A stretch of 32,672 bases of DNA from Pseudomonadales bacterium. GTDB lineage: Bacteria; Pseudomonadota; Gammaproteobacteria; Pseudomonadales; Pseudohongiellaceae. How positions within the stretch are numbered: position 1 is the first letter of the stretch; every line of letters starts with the position of its first letter. The stretch spans positions 1 through 32,672 of the forward strand of contig JALREE010000308.1 in the NCBI GenBank assembly GCA_023256835.1, read 5' to 3'. Below the pieces are notes generated by a model. It saw nothing but the letters and a program-made list of their open reading frames with translations, was not told the origin of the DNA and did no database searches. This document shows positions 7,179 through 16,185 of this stretch, piece by piece. Made by a program: the position numbers and the translations under genes.

Positions 7179-9167
7179 ATGTCCCTGCCTTGTGTTGTGC
7201 TGCGTCGACTGCGTGTCGCGCTGCTTCTCGCCGTTTCTGCCACTGCGACGCTGCCCGCGGTGGCCGCCGAAGCCCCGGACTTCCTGTTGCTGGACGACCG
7301 CGGTCAGGCCGTGAAACTGCATTACCACCGCGATGCCGATGCGGTGGTCCTGATGAGTCATCGCCGCGACTCCGCTGCCGTGGCGACGGCGGCCGCGCGT
7401 GTGGAACAGGAGATCGCGCGCCATGCGCAGCAGCAGGTCCCCTTCTTCCTGATCAATGCCGAAGCCGGCCTCACGCGCGAGGACGCCGCCGCCGACAGGA
7501 AGACGCATGGCATCACCGCACCGCTGCTGCTGGACGACACCGGCCTTGTCACGACGACCCTCGACCTGCAGCATGCCGGTGAAGTCCTGGTGATCGACCC
7601 GGCGCGCTGGGAGATCGTCTATCAGGGCCCTGCGACCGCACAGGCCGACGGCTCGGGGGATAACTATCTCGCGCAGGCGCTGGAGGCCGCGCTCCAGGGC
7701 AAGTCCCTCGCGCAGGCCCGTCGCACGCCCGCCGCTGATGCCGGCTTCGAGCTCCTGACGCTGGCCTCGGCGGCCAGCGTGCCAGCATATGCCACCGACA
7801 TTGCCCCCTTGCTGGTGGAAAAGTGCGCCAGCTGCCACCGCCCCGGCGGCATCGGACCCTGGGCCATGAACAGTCATCAAATGGTGCAGGGCTTCTCGCC
7901 CATGATCCGCGAAGTGATCCTGACCCGGCGCATGCCGCCCTGGCACGCCGACCCGCAGGTCAATCGGTTCAAGCACGACATGAGCCTGAGCATCGAGCAG
8001 GCACAGACTCTGGTGCGCTGGATCGATGCGGGAGCCCCGCGTGGCGCGGGCGAGGACCCGCTGCTGGCGGTGGTCGAACCGGACAATGCCTGGGAGCTGG
8101 GCGAGCCCGATCTGATCGTCGATCTGCCTTCGTTCTCCGTGCCGGCCACTGGCACGCTGGACTACCAGATCCTGAGCGTCGACAACCCGCTCGATCACGA
8201 TGTCTGGGTGCGTGCCGTGCAGATCGTGCCCAGCGATCGTCAGGTGCTGCATCACGCCATCGCCACCTTCGGCCTGCGCGACGAGCCTATGGACATCGAC
8301 CTGGGCACGCCGATCGGCGACGCCTTGCTGCAGTCCCAGTTGATGACCTTCGTGCCGGGCAACGAGATCTACGAGTATCCCGAGGGCACGGGCATCCTGG
8401 TGCCGGCCGGTGCCACCTTCTTCAGCCAGATGCACTACACCACCTATGGCCGCGAAACCGTGGATCAGACCCGCATCGGGCTGTACTTCGCCGAGGAGCC
8501 GCCGGAGTACACCCTCCAGCACTATGCCATCCTCAATGTCGACATCGAGATCCCGCCGGGCGAGAGTCAGGACGAGGAGCGGGCCTATTACCAGTTCCAG
8601 AAGGACGCGGTGATCTACAGCCTCTTCCCTCATGCGCATTATCGGGGCCGAAGTGCCAGCTTCAGTGTGATCTACCCCGACGGTCGCGAGGAACTGCTGC
8701 TGTCCGTGCCGCACTACGATTTCAACTGGCAGCGTTACTTCCAGCTGGAGGAGCCGCTCCAGGTGCCGGCGGGCACGCGACTGATCCACAGCATGGTGTA
8801 TGACAACTCTGACAACAATCCGAGCAATCCGGACGCGACGGCGCAAGTGAGCTTCGGCGAGCAGACCTGGGAGGAAATGCTCTATGGCGGGGTGTCTTTC
8901 CGCTATGCCAGCAAGGCGGACGACGTGCAGCAGATCAATCGGCAGGAGTATGTGACGAGTCTCAGCATGGGTTTCATGGACACCAACCAGGATGGCAGGA
9001 TCGTGCTGGACGAGATGCCGGAGCGCGCGCGCCAGCGCCTTGCCATGGCCTTCGTCGTGCTCGACAAGGACAAGTCAGGCGGGCTGGAATTCGCCGAGTT
9101 CCATCAGTTGATGACCACCCAGCGACAGGCTCAGGCGCGTTCGGACGGCGCCGCAGTGAACCGATAG
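7179..9167 (+). CDS. Exported multidomain protein: degenerate redoxin + c-type heme domain + PHM-like copper type II monooxygenase + EF-hands
   Basis: Signal peptide; redoxin-like N-terminus without CxxC; CASCH heme motif; VLHHAIA, QMHY, FPHAHYRG histidine motifs; EF-hand loops DTNQDGRIVLDE and DKDKSGGLEFAE. SD ggagg before the ATG at 7179. Confidence 0.82.
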   Translation: MSLPCVVLRRLRVALLLAVSATATLPAVAAEAPDFLLLDDRGQAVKLHYHRDADAVVLMSHRRDSAAVATAAARVEQEIARHAQQQVPFFLINAEAGLTREDAAADRKTHGITAPLLLDDTGLVTTTLDLQHAGEVLVIDPARWEIVYQGPATAQADGSGDNYLAQALEAALQGKSLAQARRTPAADAGFELLTLASAASVPAYATDIAPLLVEKCASCHRPGGIGPWAMNSHQMVQGFSPMIREVILTRRMPPWHADPQVNRFKHDMSLSIEQAQTLVRWIDAGAPRGAGEDPLLAVVEPDNAWELGEPDLIVDLPSFSVPATGTLDYQILSVDNPLDHDVWVRAVQIVPSDRQVLHHAIATFGLRDEPMDIDLGTPIGDALLQSQLMTFVPGNEIYEYPEGTGILVPAGATFFSQMHYTTYGRETVDQTRIGLYFAEEPPEYTLQHYAILNVDIEIPPGESQDEERAYYQFQKDAVIYSLFPHAHYRGRSASFSVIYPDGREELLLSVPHYDFNWQRYFQLEEPLQVPAGTRLIHSMVYDNSDNNPSNPDATAQVSFGEQTWEEMLYGGVSFRYASKADDVQQINRQEYVTSLSMGFMDTNQDGRIVLDEMPERARQRLAMAFVVLDKDKSGGLEFAEFHQLMTTQRQAQARSDGAAVNR

Positions 9168-11347
9168 TTCTTCAGGGGCAGTTCGCGCACGCGCTGCCCC
9201 GTCAGGATGTACAGCGCATTGGCCACCGCCGCCGCGATGGGCGGCGTGGCCGGCTCTCCCAGACCGCCCAGGGCGGCCCCGGATTCAATCGTCACCACAT
9301 CGATGTCAGGTGATTCGCGCAGGCGCAGCATCTCGTAATCGTTGAAGTTGCGCTGGACCACGGCGCCCTTGTCGATGCTGATCTCGCCGTAAAGAGCCGC
9401 CGTGAGACCGAAGATCACGCCGCTTTCCGCCTGTGAACGTACGGTGTCCGGATTCACTGCACGGCCACAGTCGATGGCGCAGGTCACGCGATGAACCCGC
9501 ACCTCGCCCGCCTCTCCGATGGATACTTCCGCCACCTGGGCCACGATGCTGCCGAAGCTTTCCTGCAGGGCGATGCCCCGCGCACGCCCGGCCGGCAGAT
9601 TGCGATCCCATCCGGCCTGTTCGGCCGCCGCCTTCAGCACGGCCGCGTGGCGTGGCTTGTCCGCCAGCAGGTTCAGACGGAACTGATAGGGATTCTGTCC
9701 GGCGTGGTGCGCCAGTTCGTCCACGAAGGATTCCAGGAAGAAGGTGTGCTGCGAATGCGCCACGCTGCGCCAGGCGCCGAAGGGGATATGCGTCGGGCTG
9801 TCGGCGTAGGCAATGGACTGGTTGGGAATGTCATAGGGCGTGTGCGCAGCTTCGGCCGGTTCGTTCTTGCCGATGTAGTGATTCTCCCAGGCCGTCAGCC
9901 GACCGGCGGCATCGAAGCCGGCGCGGAAACGGCTGGTGACGGCAGGACGGTAGTAGTCCTGCTGCATGTCGTCCTCGCGGCTCCAGATCGTCTTCACCGG
10001 CACATCGAACTGCATGGCGATGCGGGTGGCCTGGTCGATGGTGTTCGTCGCATTCGGCAGGCGTCGGCCGAAGCCTCCGCCCAGGTAGTGCGCGTGCACC
10101 GTCACGGCATTCTCGTCCAGGCCGGACACACTCGCGACGCGGCCGCGGATGCCGAGGTTGTCCTGAGTGCCGGTCCACACGTCGCAGCGACCGTCGTGGA
10201 AATGCACGGTGCAGTTCATCGGTTCCATGGCGGCATGGGCCAGGTAAGGTACGCGGTAGGTGGCTTCCACCACGCTGCTGGCGGTGGCGAGTGCTGCCGG
10301 CGTATCGCCTTTCTCGACGTCTTCACTGAGCTCGCCCTGCAGGGCCTGATCATACTGCGCGAAGATCGACTGCGTGGTCACGCCGTCGTTGGGCGTGGCT
10401 TCGAAGCTCACGGCCATGGCATCCAGTGCCTGACGTGCGCGCCAGTAATTGTCGGCCACCACGGCCACGGCATCGTCCAGCTCGACCACGCGCACCACGC
10501 CGCGGCGCTGCAGGGCACTGGCGCTGTCCACGGAGGCGAGTCGACTGCCGAACACCGGCGCCGTCTTCACGGCGGCGTAGAGCATGCCCGCAGGTCGGGC
10601 ATCGATGCCGAATGCCGCCGTGCCATCCACCTTGGCCGGGATGTCGATGCGGGGGATGGGCCGTCCCATCAGCGTGTATTGCTCCGGTCGCTTCAGCACA
10701 GGACTGGCCGGGGGCTCGAACCGTGCTGCCGCGCCGGCCAGCTCGCCATAGCTCAGCGAGCGGCCACTTGCCTCGTGATGTACATGGCTCAAGCGTGTGC
10801 TCAGTTCGGATTGGGGCACCTGCAGTTGCTGCGCGGCCGCCTGGAGCAGCATTTGCCTTGCGGCAGCACCGGCGACCCGCATGCCCTGTTCGCCGGTGAA
10901 GCGCACAGAACTGCTGCCCCCGGTGATCTGCATATTCATGATCTCGGCGACCTTCATGGTGGCGGCAGAGGCGAGGCCATCGAGGAAGCCGGGAATGCTG
11001 ACGCCGAGCGAGGTGGCAAAACCCTTGATCAGCACACCATTGGCGAACAGGTCCGTGGCCGGTGCCTGCTCGACACGCACCAGATTCCAGTCAGCATCCA
11101 GTTCGTCGGCGGCCATCATCGGCAGTGCCGTGAGCACGCCCTGGCCCATCTCGGAATGCGGCACGAGCACGGTGACGCTATTGTCCGGCGAGATTCGCAA
11201 CCAGGTGGTCAGGAACGGGGCGTCATTGCCGCTGCGCGTGGCATTGGCCAAGTGGTGCTTGCTTGGGCGAGTGGTGGCATAACCGAGCAGCAGTCCGCCG
11301 CCTGCAATGGCGGTGCCCAGCAGAAAACGACGTCGATTCATGGGCAT
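9131..11347 (-). CDS. iorB: Molybdopterin-binding aldehyde/isoquinoline oxidoreductase large subunit (IorB-like), Tat-type leader
   Basis: MNRRRFLLGTAIAGGGLLLGYA; PHSEMGQGVLTALPMMAADELDADW; HYLGGGFGRRLP; IDCGRAVNPDTVRSQAESGVIFGLTAAL. Confidence 0.88.
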   Translation of the reverse strand: MPMNRRRFLLGTAIAGGGLLLGYATTRPSKHHLANATRSGNDAPFLTTWLRISPDNSVTVLVPHSEMGQGVLTALPMMAADELDADWNLVRVEQAPATDLFANGVLIKGFATSLGVSIPGFLDGLASAATMKVAEIMNMQITGGSSSVRFTGEQGMRVAGAAARQMLLQAAAQQLQVPQSELSTRLSHVHHEASGRSLSYGELAGAAARFEPPASPVLKRPEQYTLMGRPIPRIDIPAKVDGTAAFGIDARPAGMLYAAVKTAPVFGSRLASVDSASALQRRGVVRVVELDDAVAVVADNYWRARQALDAMAVSFEATPNDGVTTQSIFAQYDQALQGELSEDVEKGDTPAALATASSVVEATYRVPYLAHAAMEPMNCTVHFHDGRCDVWTGTQDNLGIRGRVASVSGLDENAVTVHAHYLGGGFGRRLPNATNTIDQATRIAMQFDVPVKTIWSREDDMQQDYYRPAVTSRFRAGFDAAGRLTAWENHYIGKNEPAEAAHTPYDIPNQSIAYADSPTHIPFGAWRSVAHSQHTFFLESFVDELAHHAGQNPYQFRLNLLADKPRHAAVLKAAAEQAGWDRNLPAGRARGIALQESFGSIVAQVAEVSIGEAGEVRVHRVTCAIDCGRAVNPDTVRSQAESGVIFGLTAALYGEISIDKGAVVQRNFNDYEMLRLRESPDIDVVTIESGAALGGLGEPATPPIAAAVANALYILTGQRVRELPLKNYRFTAAPSERA

Positions 11348-11364
11348 GGCGGGCTCCTTGGCGT

Positions 11365-11826
11365 TCAGGCGGTAGCGCCGGTAAGGGAACGGATGGCAGT
11401 GCGGATGCGCGGGTAGGTGCCGCAGCGGCAGACATTGGGGATGGCGCCGTCGATCTCGGCATCGCTGGGCGCTGGATTCGTCGCCAGCAGGGCGGACACG
11501 GCCATGATCATGCCGGACTGACAGTAGCCGCACTGCGGCACCTGATGCTCGATCCAGGCTTGCTGCACCGGCGTGAGGCCGCCGGCCGCGTTCACGGCGA
11601 GACCTTCGATGGTGGTGATCTCGGCGCCTTCGACAGCGCTGATCGGAGTCACGCAACTGCGCACCGGATTGCCGTTCACCACGACGGTGCAGGCGCCGCA
11701 GGCCGCGATGCCGCAGCCGAACTTGGTGCCGGTCAGGCCCAGTTCATCCCGCAGCGCCCAGAGCAGCGGCATCTCCGGCTCGATATCCAGTTCCTGTGCT
11801 GTGCCATTGACGCGAAAGCGAGCCAT
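11365..11826 (-). CDS. iorA: (2Fe-2S)-binding small subunit (IorA-like)
   Basis: Start [52 protein letters not shown]; second cluster [11 protein letters not shown]...[10 protein letters not shown]. Confidence 0.9.
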   Translation of the reverse strand: MARFRVNGTAQELDIEPEMPLLWALRDELGLTGTKFGCGIAACGACTVVVNGNPVRSCVTPISAVEGAEITTIEGLAVNAAGGLTPVQQAWIEHQVPQCGYCQSGMIMAVSALLATNPAPSDAEIDGAIPNVCRCGTYPRIRTAIRSLTGATA

Positions 11827-12128
11827 GACCTTTCCCCCGTGCTGTTTGTGATGAACCCTGTGATGAGCGGCCAGCATAGCCGAGTCCCGACCTGTGCGGC
11901 AATTTCGCTTCACCGCGTCTGTCCCGGATGTCTGGCGGAAATCTGAAATTGCAGAATTCAGGCATACGTGCGTCGCGCAATACAGGCGGAGTGTCCAGAT
12001 TGTCGTTGACTCGCCAGACCAGCCGGCGAAAATAGCCCGACGTTGCGCGTGGCCACAGGGTCGCGACCAGGCAGCGAGAACGACACCACATCGAAGATAC
12101 TTTGCCGAACGGACCAATCGAGGAAAAC

Positions 12129-12494
12129 ATGAAAAGACTTTACAAGGGCTTGATGATTGCAGTGGCCACCTTGTTCCTGGCTGCCTGCGCGACCACACCA
12201 CCGAATCCCTTCGTGGGAGGCTGGGATGTAACGATTGACACTCCCGTAGGCGTATTGTCTGCGGCTCTCGACATCACGCCCGAACTGACAGGCACCATGT
12301 CCTCCGCGGAAATGGGTTCTGCCACGCTGAGCGGCGTGACAGTTCAGGACAATGCCGTGAGCTTCCAGACCACGGTCAGTGCTCAAGGCCAGTCCCTCAC
12401 ACTGCGTTTCGCCGGCACCATCGACGGTGATTCACTGGCTGGCAACTTCGACACCGACTTCGGCGCGATCCCTGTCACCGGCGTGCGTCGCTGA
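12129..12494 (+). CDS. Small putative lipoprotein
   Basis: [27 protein letters not shown] lipobox (LAAC); SD aggaaa; followed by a terminator. Confidence 0.75.
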   Translation: MKRLYKGLMIAVATLFLAACATTPPNPFVGGWDVTIDTPVGVLSAALDITPELTGTMSSAEMGSATLSGVTVQDNAVSFQTTVSAQGQSLTLRFAGTIDGDSLAGNFDTDFGAIPVTGVRR

Positions 12495-12509
12495 GACCTG
12501 CTGCCGCTG

Positions 12510-12565
12510 ATCCCTGCGGCGTCGCGCTGCCTGCGCAGAGCACGCCGCCAGGGATACTCCTTTTT
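12510..12565 (+). terminator. Intrinsic terminator after the lipoprotein gene
   Basis: ATCCCTGCGGCGT ... ACGCCGCCAGGGAT stem (one bulged base) followed by ACTCCTTTTTC. Confidence 0.75.
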
Positions 12566-12566
12566 C

Positions 12567-14186
12567 TCAGAACCGCTCCGCACTCGCGCGTGCCCAGTCC
12601 TCGGCATATTCCTCGGGAATGCTGCCGGTAAGCAATTGCCCGTCCGCCAGTGGCGTGTGGATCTGGTCGAAGTGCTTCAAGTCCTTGCCCACCCGCTGGA
12701 ACAGGTCTGAGGGCCGGATTTGATCCGGATCCTCGTAGCCCAGCACCCCGCACAACTCCAGGAAGGCCTCCACAGTGCCGTGGTGGTAATTCGCCGCCCG
12801 GCGCGACTTGTCCTCGATGTCCACGGCCTTGCCACGCACCGGGTCCTGCGTCGCGATGCCCGTGGGGCACTTGTTGGTGTTGCAGGACTTGGACTGGATG
12901 CAGCCGATGGCGAGCATCATGGAGCGCGCCGCGTTCACAGTGTCGGCACCCACGGCAATCTTGCTCAGCATGTCGAAGCCTGAGGCCGTCTTGCCCGCAC
13001 TGATGATGCGGATGTGCTGACGCAGGCCGGCGCCCCGCAGTACCTGGTCGACGAAGTACGTGGCTTCCAGGCAGGGCATGCCGATGCGATCGGAAAACTC
13101 CACGGGTGCCGCGCCCGTGCCGCCCTCGGCACCGTCCACCGTGATGAAATCGGGCAGGATTCCCGTGGCCAGCATCGCCTTCACGATGCTCATGAACTCG
13201 CTCTTGCGGCCCACGCAGAGCTTGAAGCCAGTGGGTTTGCCGCCGCACAGATCGCGCAGGCGCTGCACGAACTGCAGCAATCCCTGCGGTGAATCGAACT
13301 CCGGATGATTGGCCGGGGAGGCCACCGTCTTGCCCACTTCCACCAGCCGGATTCGGGCGATCTCCTCGGTCACCTTGGCACCGGGCAGCACGCCGCCGTG
13401 CGAAGGCTTGGCGCCCTGCGAGAGCTTGATCTCGATCATCTTCACCACGTCCGGTGTGGCATTGCGCGCAAAGGCCTCGTCATTGAACGAGCCATCCAGA
13501 TTGCGGCAGCCGAAATAGCCGGTGCCTATCTGCCAGATCAGGTCGCCACCATGTTGCAGGTGATAGGCGCTGATGCTGCCCTCGCCCGTGTTGTGCGCGA
13601 AGCCGCCCATGGCGGCCGCCTTGTTGAGCGCGGCAATGGCATTGCCGCTCAGGGCACCGAAGCTCATGCCCGAGATATTGAGCAGGGAGGCGCTGTAGGG
13701 CTTGCGGCACTGCGGTCCGCCAAACATCACGCGGGCCTTGTCCTTCGTCACCACCCGCGCCTGAATGGAGTGGAACACAGTGAGATAGCCTTCGGCCATG
13801 AGGTCCTGCTCGGTGCCGAAGGGCAGCGTGTCATTCAGCCCCTTGGCGCGACGATAGATCAGATCGCGCGCCTCGCGATTGAACGGTGCTTCCTCGAGAT
13901 TGCTCGCGATGAAGTACTGGCGAATCTCCGGACGAATGCTCTCCAGCAGGTAGCGCAGATTGGCGAACACCGGATAGTTGCGGCGCAGATTGCTGTCGCT
14001 GAAATACATGTCGTGCACGCCGATGCCAAAGAACACCAGGGCGCAGACAAAGAAGGTGACCGGGCCCGTGTGCTCGGCCAGAGCAACCGGTGCGAGCGTG
14101 CCGTCGGTCGCTGCCCACACCGTGTAGAAGGCCACGGGAATCCAGAGCAGACTGGTGATCCAGAAGAAGCGAACAGTGGGCGTCAT
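12567..14186 (-). CDS. FMN-binding glutamate synthase family protein, membrane-anchored
   Basis: Two N-terminal TM segments; ISGMSFGALSGNAIAALNKAA; GAKPSHGGVLPGAKVTEEIARIR; 3Fe-4S motif CIQSKSCNTNKCPTGIATQ. Confidence 0.9.
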   Translation of the reverse strand: MTPTVRFFWITSLLWIPVAFYTVWAATDGTLAPVALAEHTGPVTFFVCALVFFGIGVHDMYFSDSNLRRNYPVFANLRYLLESIRPEIRQYFIASNLEEAPFNREARDLIYRRAKGLNDTLPFGTEQDLMAEGYLTVFHSIQARVVTKDKARVMFGGPQCRKPYSASLLNISGMSFGALSGNAIAALNKAAAMGGFAHNTGEGSISAYHLQHGGDLIWQIGTGYFGCRNLDGSFNDEAFARNATPDVVKMIEIKLSQGAKPSHGGVLPGAKVTEEIARIRLVEVGKTVASPANHPEFDSPQGLLQFVQRLRDLCGGKPTGFKLCVGRKSEFMSIVKAMLATGILPDFITVDGAEGGTGAAPVEFSDRIGMPCLEATYFVDQVLRGAGLRQHIRIISAGKTASGFDMLSKIAVGADTVNAARSMMLAIGCIQSKSCNTNKCPTGIATQDPVRGKAVDIEDKSRRAANYHHGTVEAFLELCGVLGYEDPDQIRPSDLFQRVGKDLKHFDQIHTPLADGQLLTGSIPEEYAEDWARASAERF

Positions 14187-14199
14187 GGCGGCCGCTTCC

Positions 14200-14931
14200 T
14201 CAGAGTTTCAGCAACAGGGTGACGGAGGCCTCGCTGTCAGTCTTCTCGCGCCCGAAGGGCACTTCTGTCTGATGCTTGAGCTTGATGGAGAACTTCATGG
14301 ACATGCTGTTGGAGATGTCCGACTGGATGGCGCTTTCGGAACGGCCGATGCTGGACTCGTCGCCGGCTTCGACGCTGAGTGTCTGGCTGAACATGGCGTT
14401 CTCGGAGATGTTCCACTGGTATTCCGTGGCGACACGCAGGATGGCTTCCTCGAAGTCCTCGGTGGGAGTGCGCGAGGTGCGCGCACCGGCACCGATACTG
14501 TAGTTCCAGTCCATCGTGGCGTGCTCACGCAAGAGGTTCTGACCATAGTTCACGGACAGGTCGGACTGACTGTCATAACCACTGAAACGGTCATCCTCGT
14601 GTGCAGCGCGGGTCTGGATGAAGGTGTCTGCCGTCATGTTGTAGGTGGCAGAGCCCACAGTGTAGAGGCGCTGGGCCGCGAGCTCATCCTCCTTGGACGA
14701 GCGGAAACCATCCACGGACAGCCCGTACTCCCAGGCTTCCTGCAGCCATACCACGGTGCCCTTGAACTTGATGTTCTCGTCCTTGGTGTTGCCGCCGGTG
14801 AAGATGGCACCGAGCTCCAGCTCCGTGGACAGATTGTCTTCTGTCTCCTGAGCCAGTGCTTCGGAGCCGGTTCCCGCCAGCAGCAGGCAGAGCAATGATG
14901 TAGGCAGAGCGATCCGTGAAAGCGTGCACAT
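14200..14931 (-). CDS. DUF481 (YdiY-like) outer-membrane/exported protein
   Basis: Signal peptide, then LELGAIFTGGNTKDENIKFKG and alternating beta-strand-like sequence ending in LLLKL. Confidence 0.75.
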   Translation of the reverse strand: MCTLSRIALPTSLLCLLLAGTGSEALAQETEDNLSTELELGAIFTGGNTKDENIKFKGTVVWLQEAWEYGLSVDGFRSSKEDELAAQRLYTVGSATYNMTADTFIQTRAAHEDDRFSGYDSQSDLSVNYGQNLLREHATMDWNYSIGAGARTSRTPTEDFEEAILRVATEYQWNISENAMFSQTLSVEAGDESSIGRSESAIQSDISNSMSMKFSIKLKHQTEVPFGREKTDSEASVTLLLKL

Positions 14932-14940
14932 GGTAGGTAT

Positions 14941-14976
14941 CCTTTGTTGTTGATTTCTCGGAAATTTGAACAAAGG
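14941..14976 (-). promoter_or_regulatory. Hairpin that would occlude the Shine-Dalgarno of the DUF481 gene
   Basis: CCTTTGTT ... ATTTC-CGA-GAAAT ... AACAAAGG on the minus strand; AAAGG lies 9 nt before the ATG. Confidence 0.5.
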
Positions 14977-15020
14977 CATTCTACTCGGCGGCAGACGGAA
15001 TGGCGAACGCGCCGCGCCTG

Positions 15021-15497
15021 CTACTGCGGCATGCGTGCCGCGCGAATCTCGATCTCCACCAGCCAGTTCTCGTTCACCAGATCGGCCACCACCACTGTGG
15101 TGCGCACGGGCTTGGTGGGGTTCTCTTCGGTGCCGAAGAACTGCAGATAGCCGTTGTTGATGCCGGCGAAGTCGAACTCGCCGTCCGGTCCGGCCACGCC
15201 GAAGATGCGCACCTGCACGATGTCGGACATCGACCAGCCCTGTTCCTCCAGGGTGGCCTTGAATTTCTCGAAGATGTTGACCGTCTGCTGTTCCATGTTG
15301 CCCCAGCTGCCGTCTTCCGCCGGTGAGGCCCCGGCGCCGCTCAGGTAGAGCGTCTCGGCGCCGGCGGGAATGTAGATGTTGTTGAACAGCACGCGGCTCT
15401 CGCCAGTGCGCACGATCTCCTGGGCACTGGCACTGGCGACGGGCAGCAGGGCAGAAAGGGCAAGGCTCAGGCAGGCAGTCTTGAACAGGGCTTTCAT
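15021..15497 (-). CDS. Exported RidA/YjgF family protein (copy 1)
   Basis: Signal peptide MKALFKTACLSLALSALLPVASASA; RidA fold with KPVRTTVVVADLV...WLVEIEIRAARMP. Confidence 0.85.
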   Translation of the reverse strand: MKALFKTACLSLALSALLPVASASAQEIVRTGESRVLFNNIYIPAGAETLYLSGAGASPAEDGSWGNMEQQTVNIFEKFKATLEEQGWSMSDIVQVRIFGVAGPDGEFDFAGINNGYLQFFGTEENPTKPVRTTVVVADLVNENWLVEIEIRAARMPQ

Positions 15498-15624
15498 CGG
15501 GGTTTCCTCGCGAGGTGGTTGGTCGAATTCAGCGCGATTATGGCGCGTGCCAAGGCTGAAATTCCTGCCAACAATCTGCCGGAGAAAAAGGAGGTGGGGA
15601 GCGATGGCCCGGAGCGGGCGAGAA

Positions 15625-15657
15625 ACCGGTGCTGGGGCCTTGGCCCCGACCACCGGT
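15625..15657 (-). terminator. Hairpin between the two ridA-like genes (terminator/attenuator candidate)
   Basis: Minus: ACCGGTG-gtc-GGGGCC-aa-GGCCCC-ag-CACCGGT followed by TTCTC. Confidence 0.5.
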
Positions 15658-15667
15658 GAGGGAGGAA

Positions 15668-16144
15668 TTATTTCGGCATTCTGACAGCGCGGATCTCGAT
15701 CTCGACCAGCCAGCCATCGACCACCAGGTCGGCAATCTCGACGACTGAACGCACGGGCTTCAGCGGGTTCTCCTCGGTGCCGAAGAACTGCTGGTAGCCG
15801 CGGTTGAAGCCGGCGAAGTCGAATTCGCCATCTTCACCAGCCACGCCGAAGACGCGCACCTGGACGATGTCACCCATGGACCAGCCCTTCTCTTCCAGCG
15901 TGGCCTTGAACTTGTTGAAGGTGTCGACCGTCTGCTGCTCCATGTCGCCGTAGCTGCCATCGGGCAGGGGGTCAGCGCCCGCACCGCTGAGGTACAGCGT
16001 CTCGGCGCCCGGCGGAATGTAGATGTTGTTGAAGAAGTTGCGGCCTTCGCCGGTACGGATGATCTCCTGCGCGCTGCTGGTCACCGCGAAGGCGGCGGCG
16101 AACAGGGCTGCGGAAAGGGAAACTGCCTTGGTGAATCGTGTCAT
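15668..16144 (-). CDS. Exported RidA/YjgF family protein (copy 2)
   Basis: Signal peptide; strongly similar along its length to copy 1 (NNIYIPxGAETLYLSGAGA, FGTEENPxKPVR, WLVEIEIRAxRMP). Confidence 0.85.
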   Translation of the reverse strand: MTRFTKAVSLSAALFAAAFAVTSSAQEIIRTGEGRNFFNNIYIPPGAETLYLSGAGADPLPDGSYGDMEQQTVDTFNKFKATLEEKGWSMGDIVQVRVFGVAGEDGEFDFAGFNRGYQQFFGTEENPLKPVRSVVEIADLVVDGWLVEIEIRAVRMPK

Positions 16145-16185
16145 GAGTCTGGCCTCCGGAGGTCAGGGTCTGTTGGAGGGGCGCC

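Noticed and set aside
7164-8846. 560-aa minus-strand ORF antisense to the monooxygenase fusion
   Set aside because: Shadow ORF; the opposite strand has signal peptide, heme, Cu and EF-hand motifs.
9491-11416. 641-aa plus-strand ORF antisense to iorB
   Set aside because: Shadow of a well-conserved molybdenum hydroxylase; no family motifs.
11827-12201. N-terminal extension of the iorA ORF up to 12201
   Set aside because: Extension has no similarity to the 2Fe-2S family; the natural start is MARFRVNG at 11826, and the region is a divergent promoter area.
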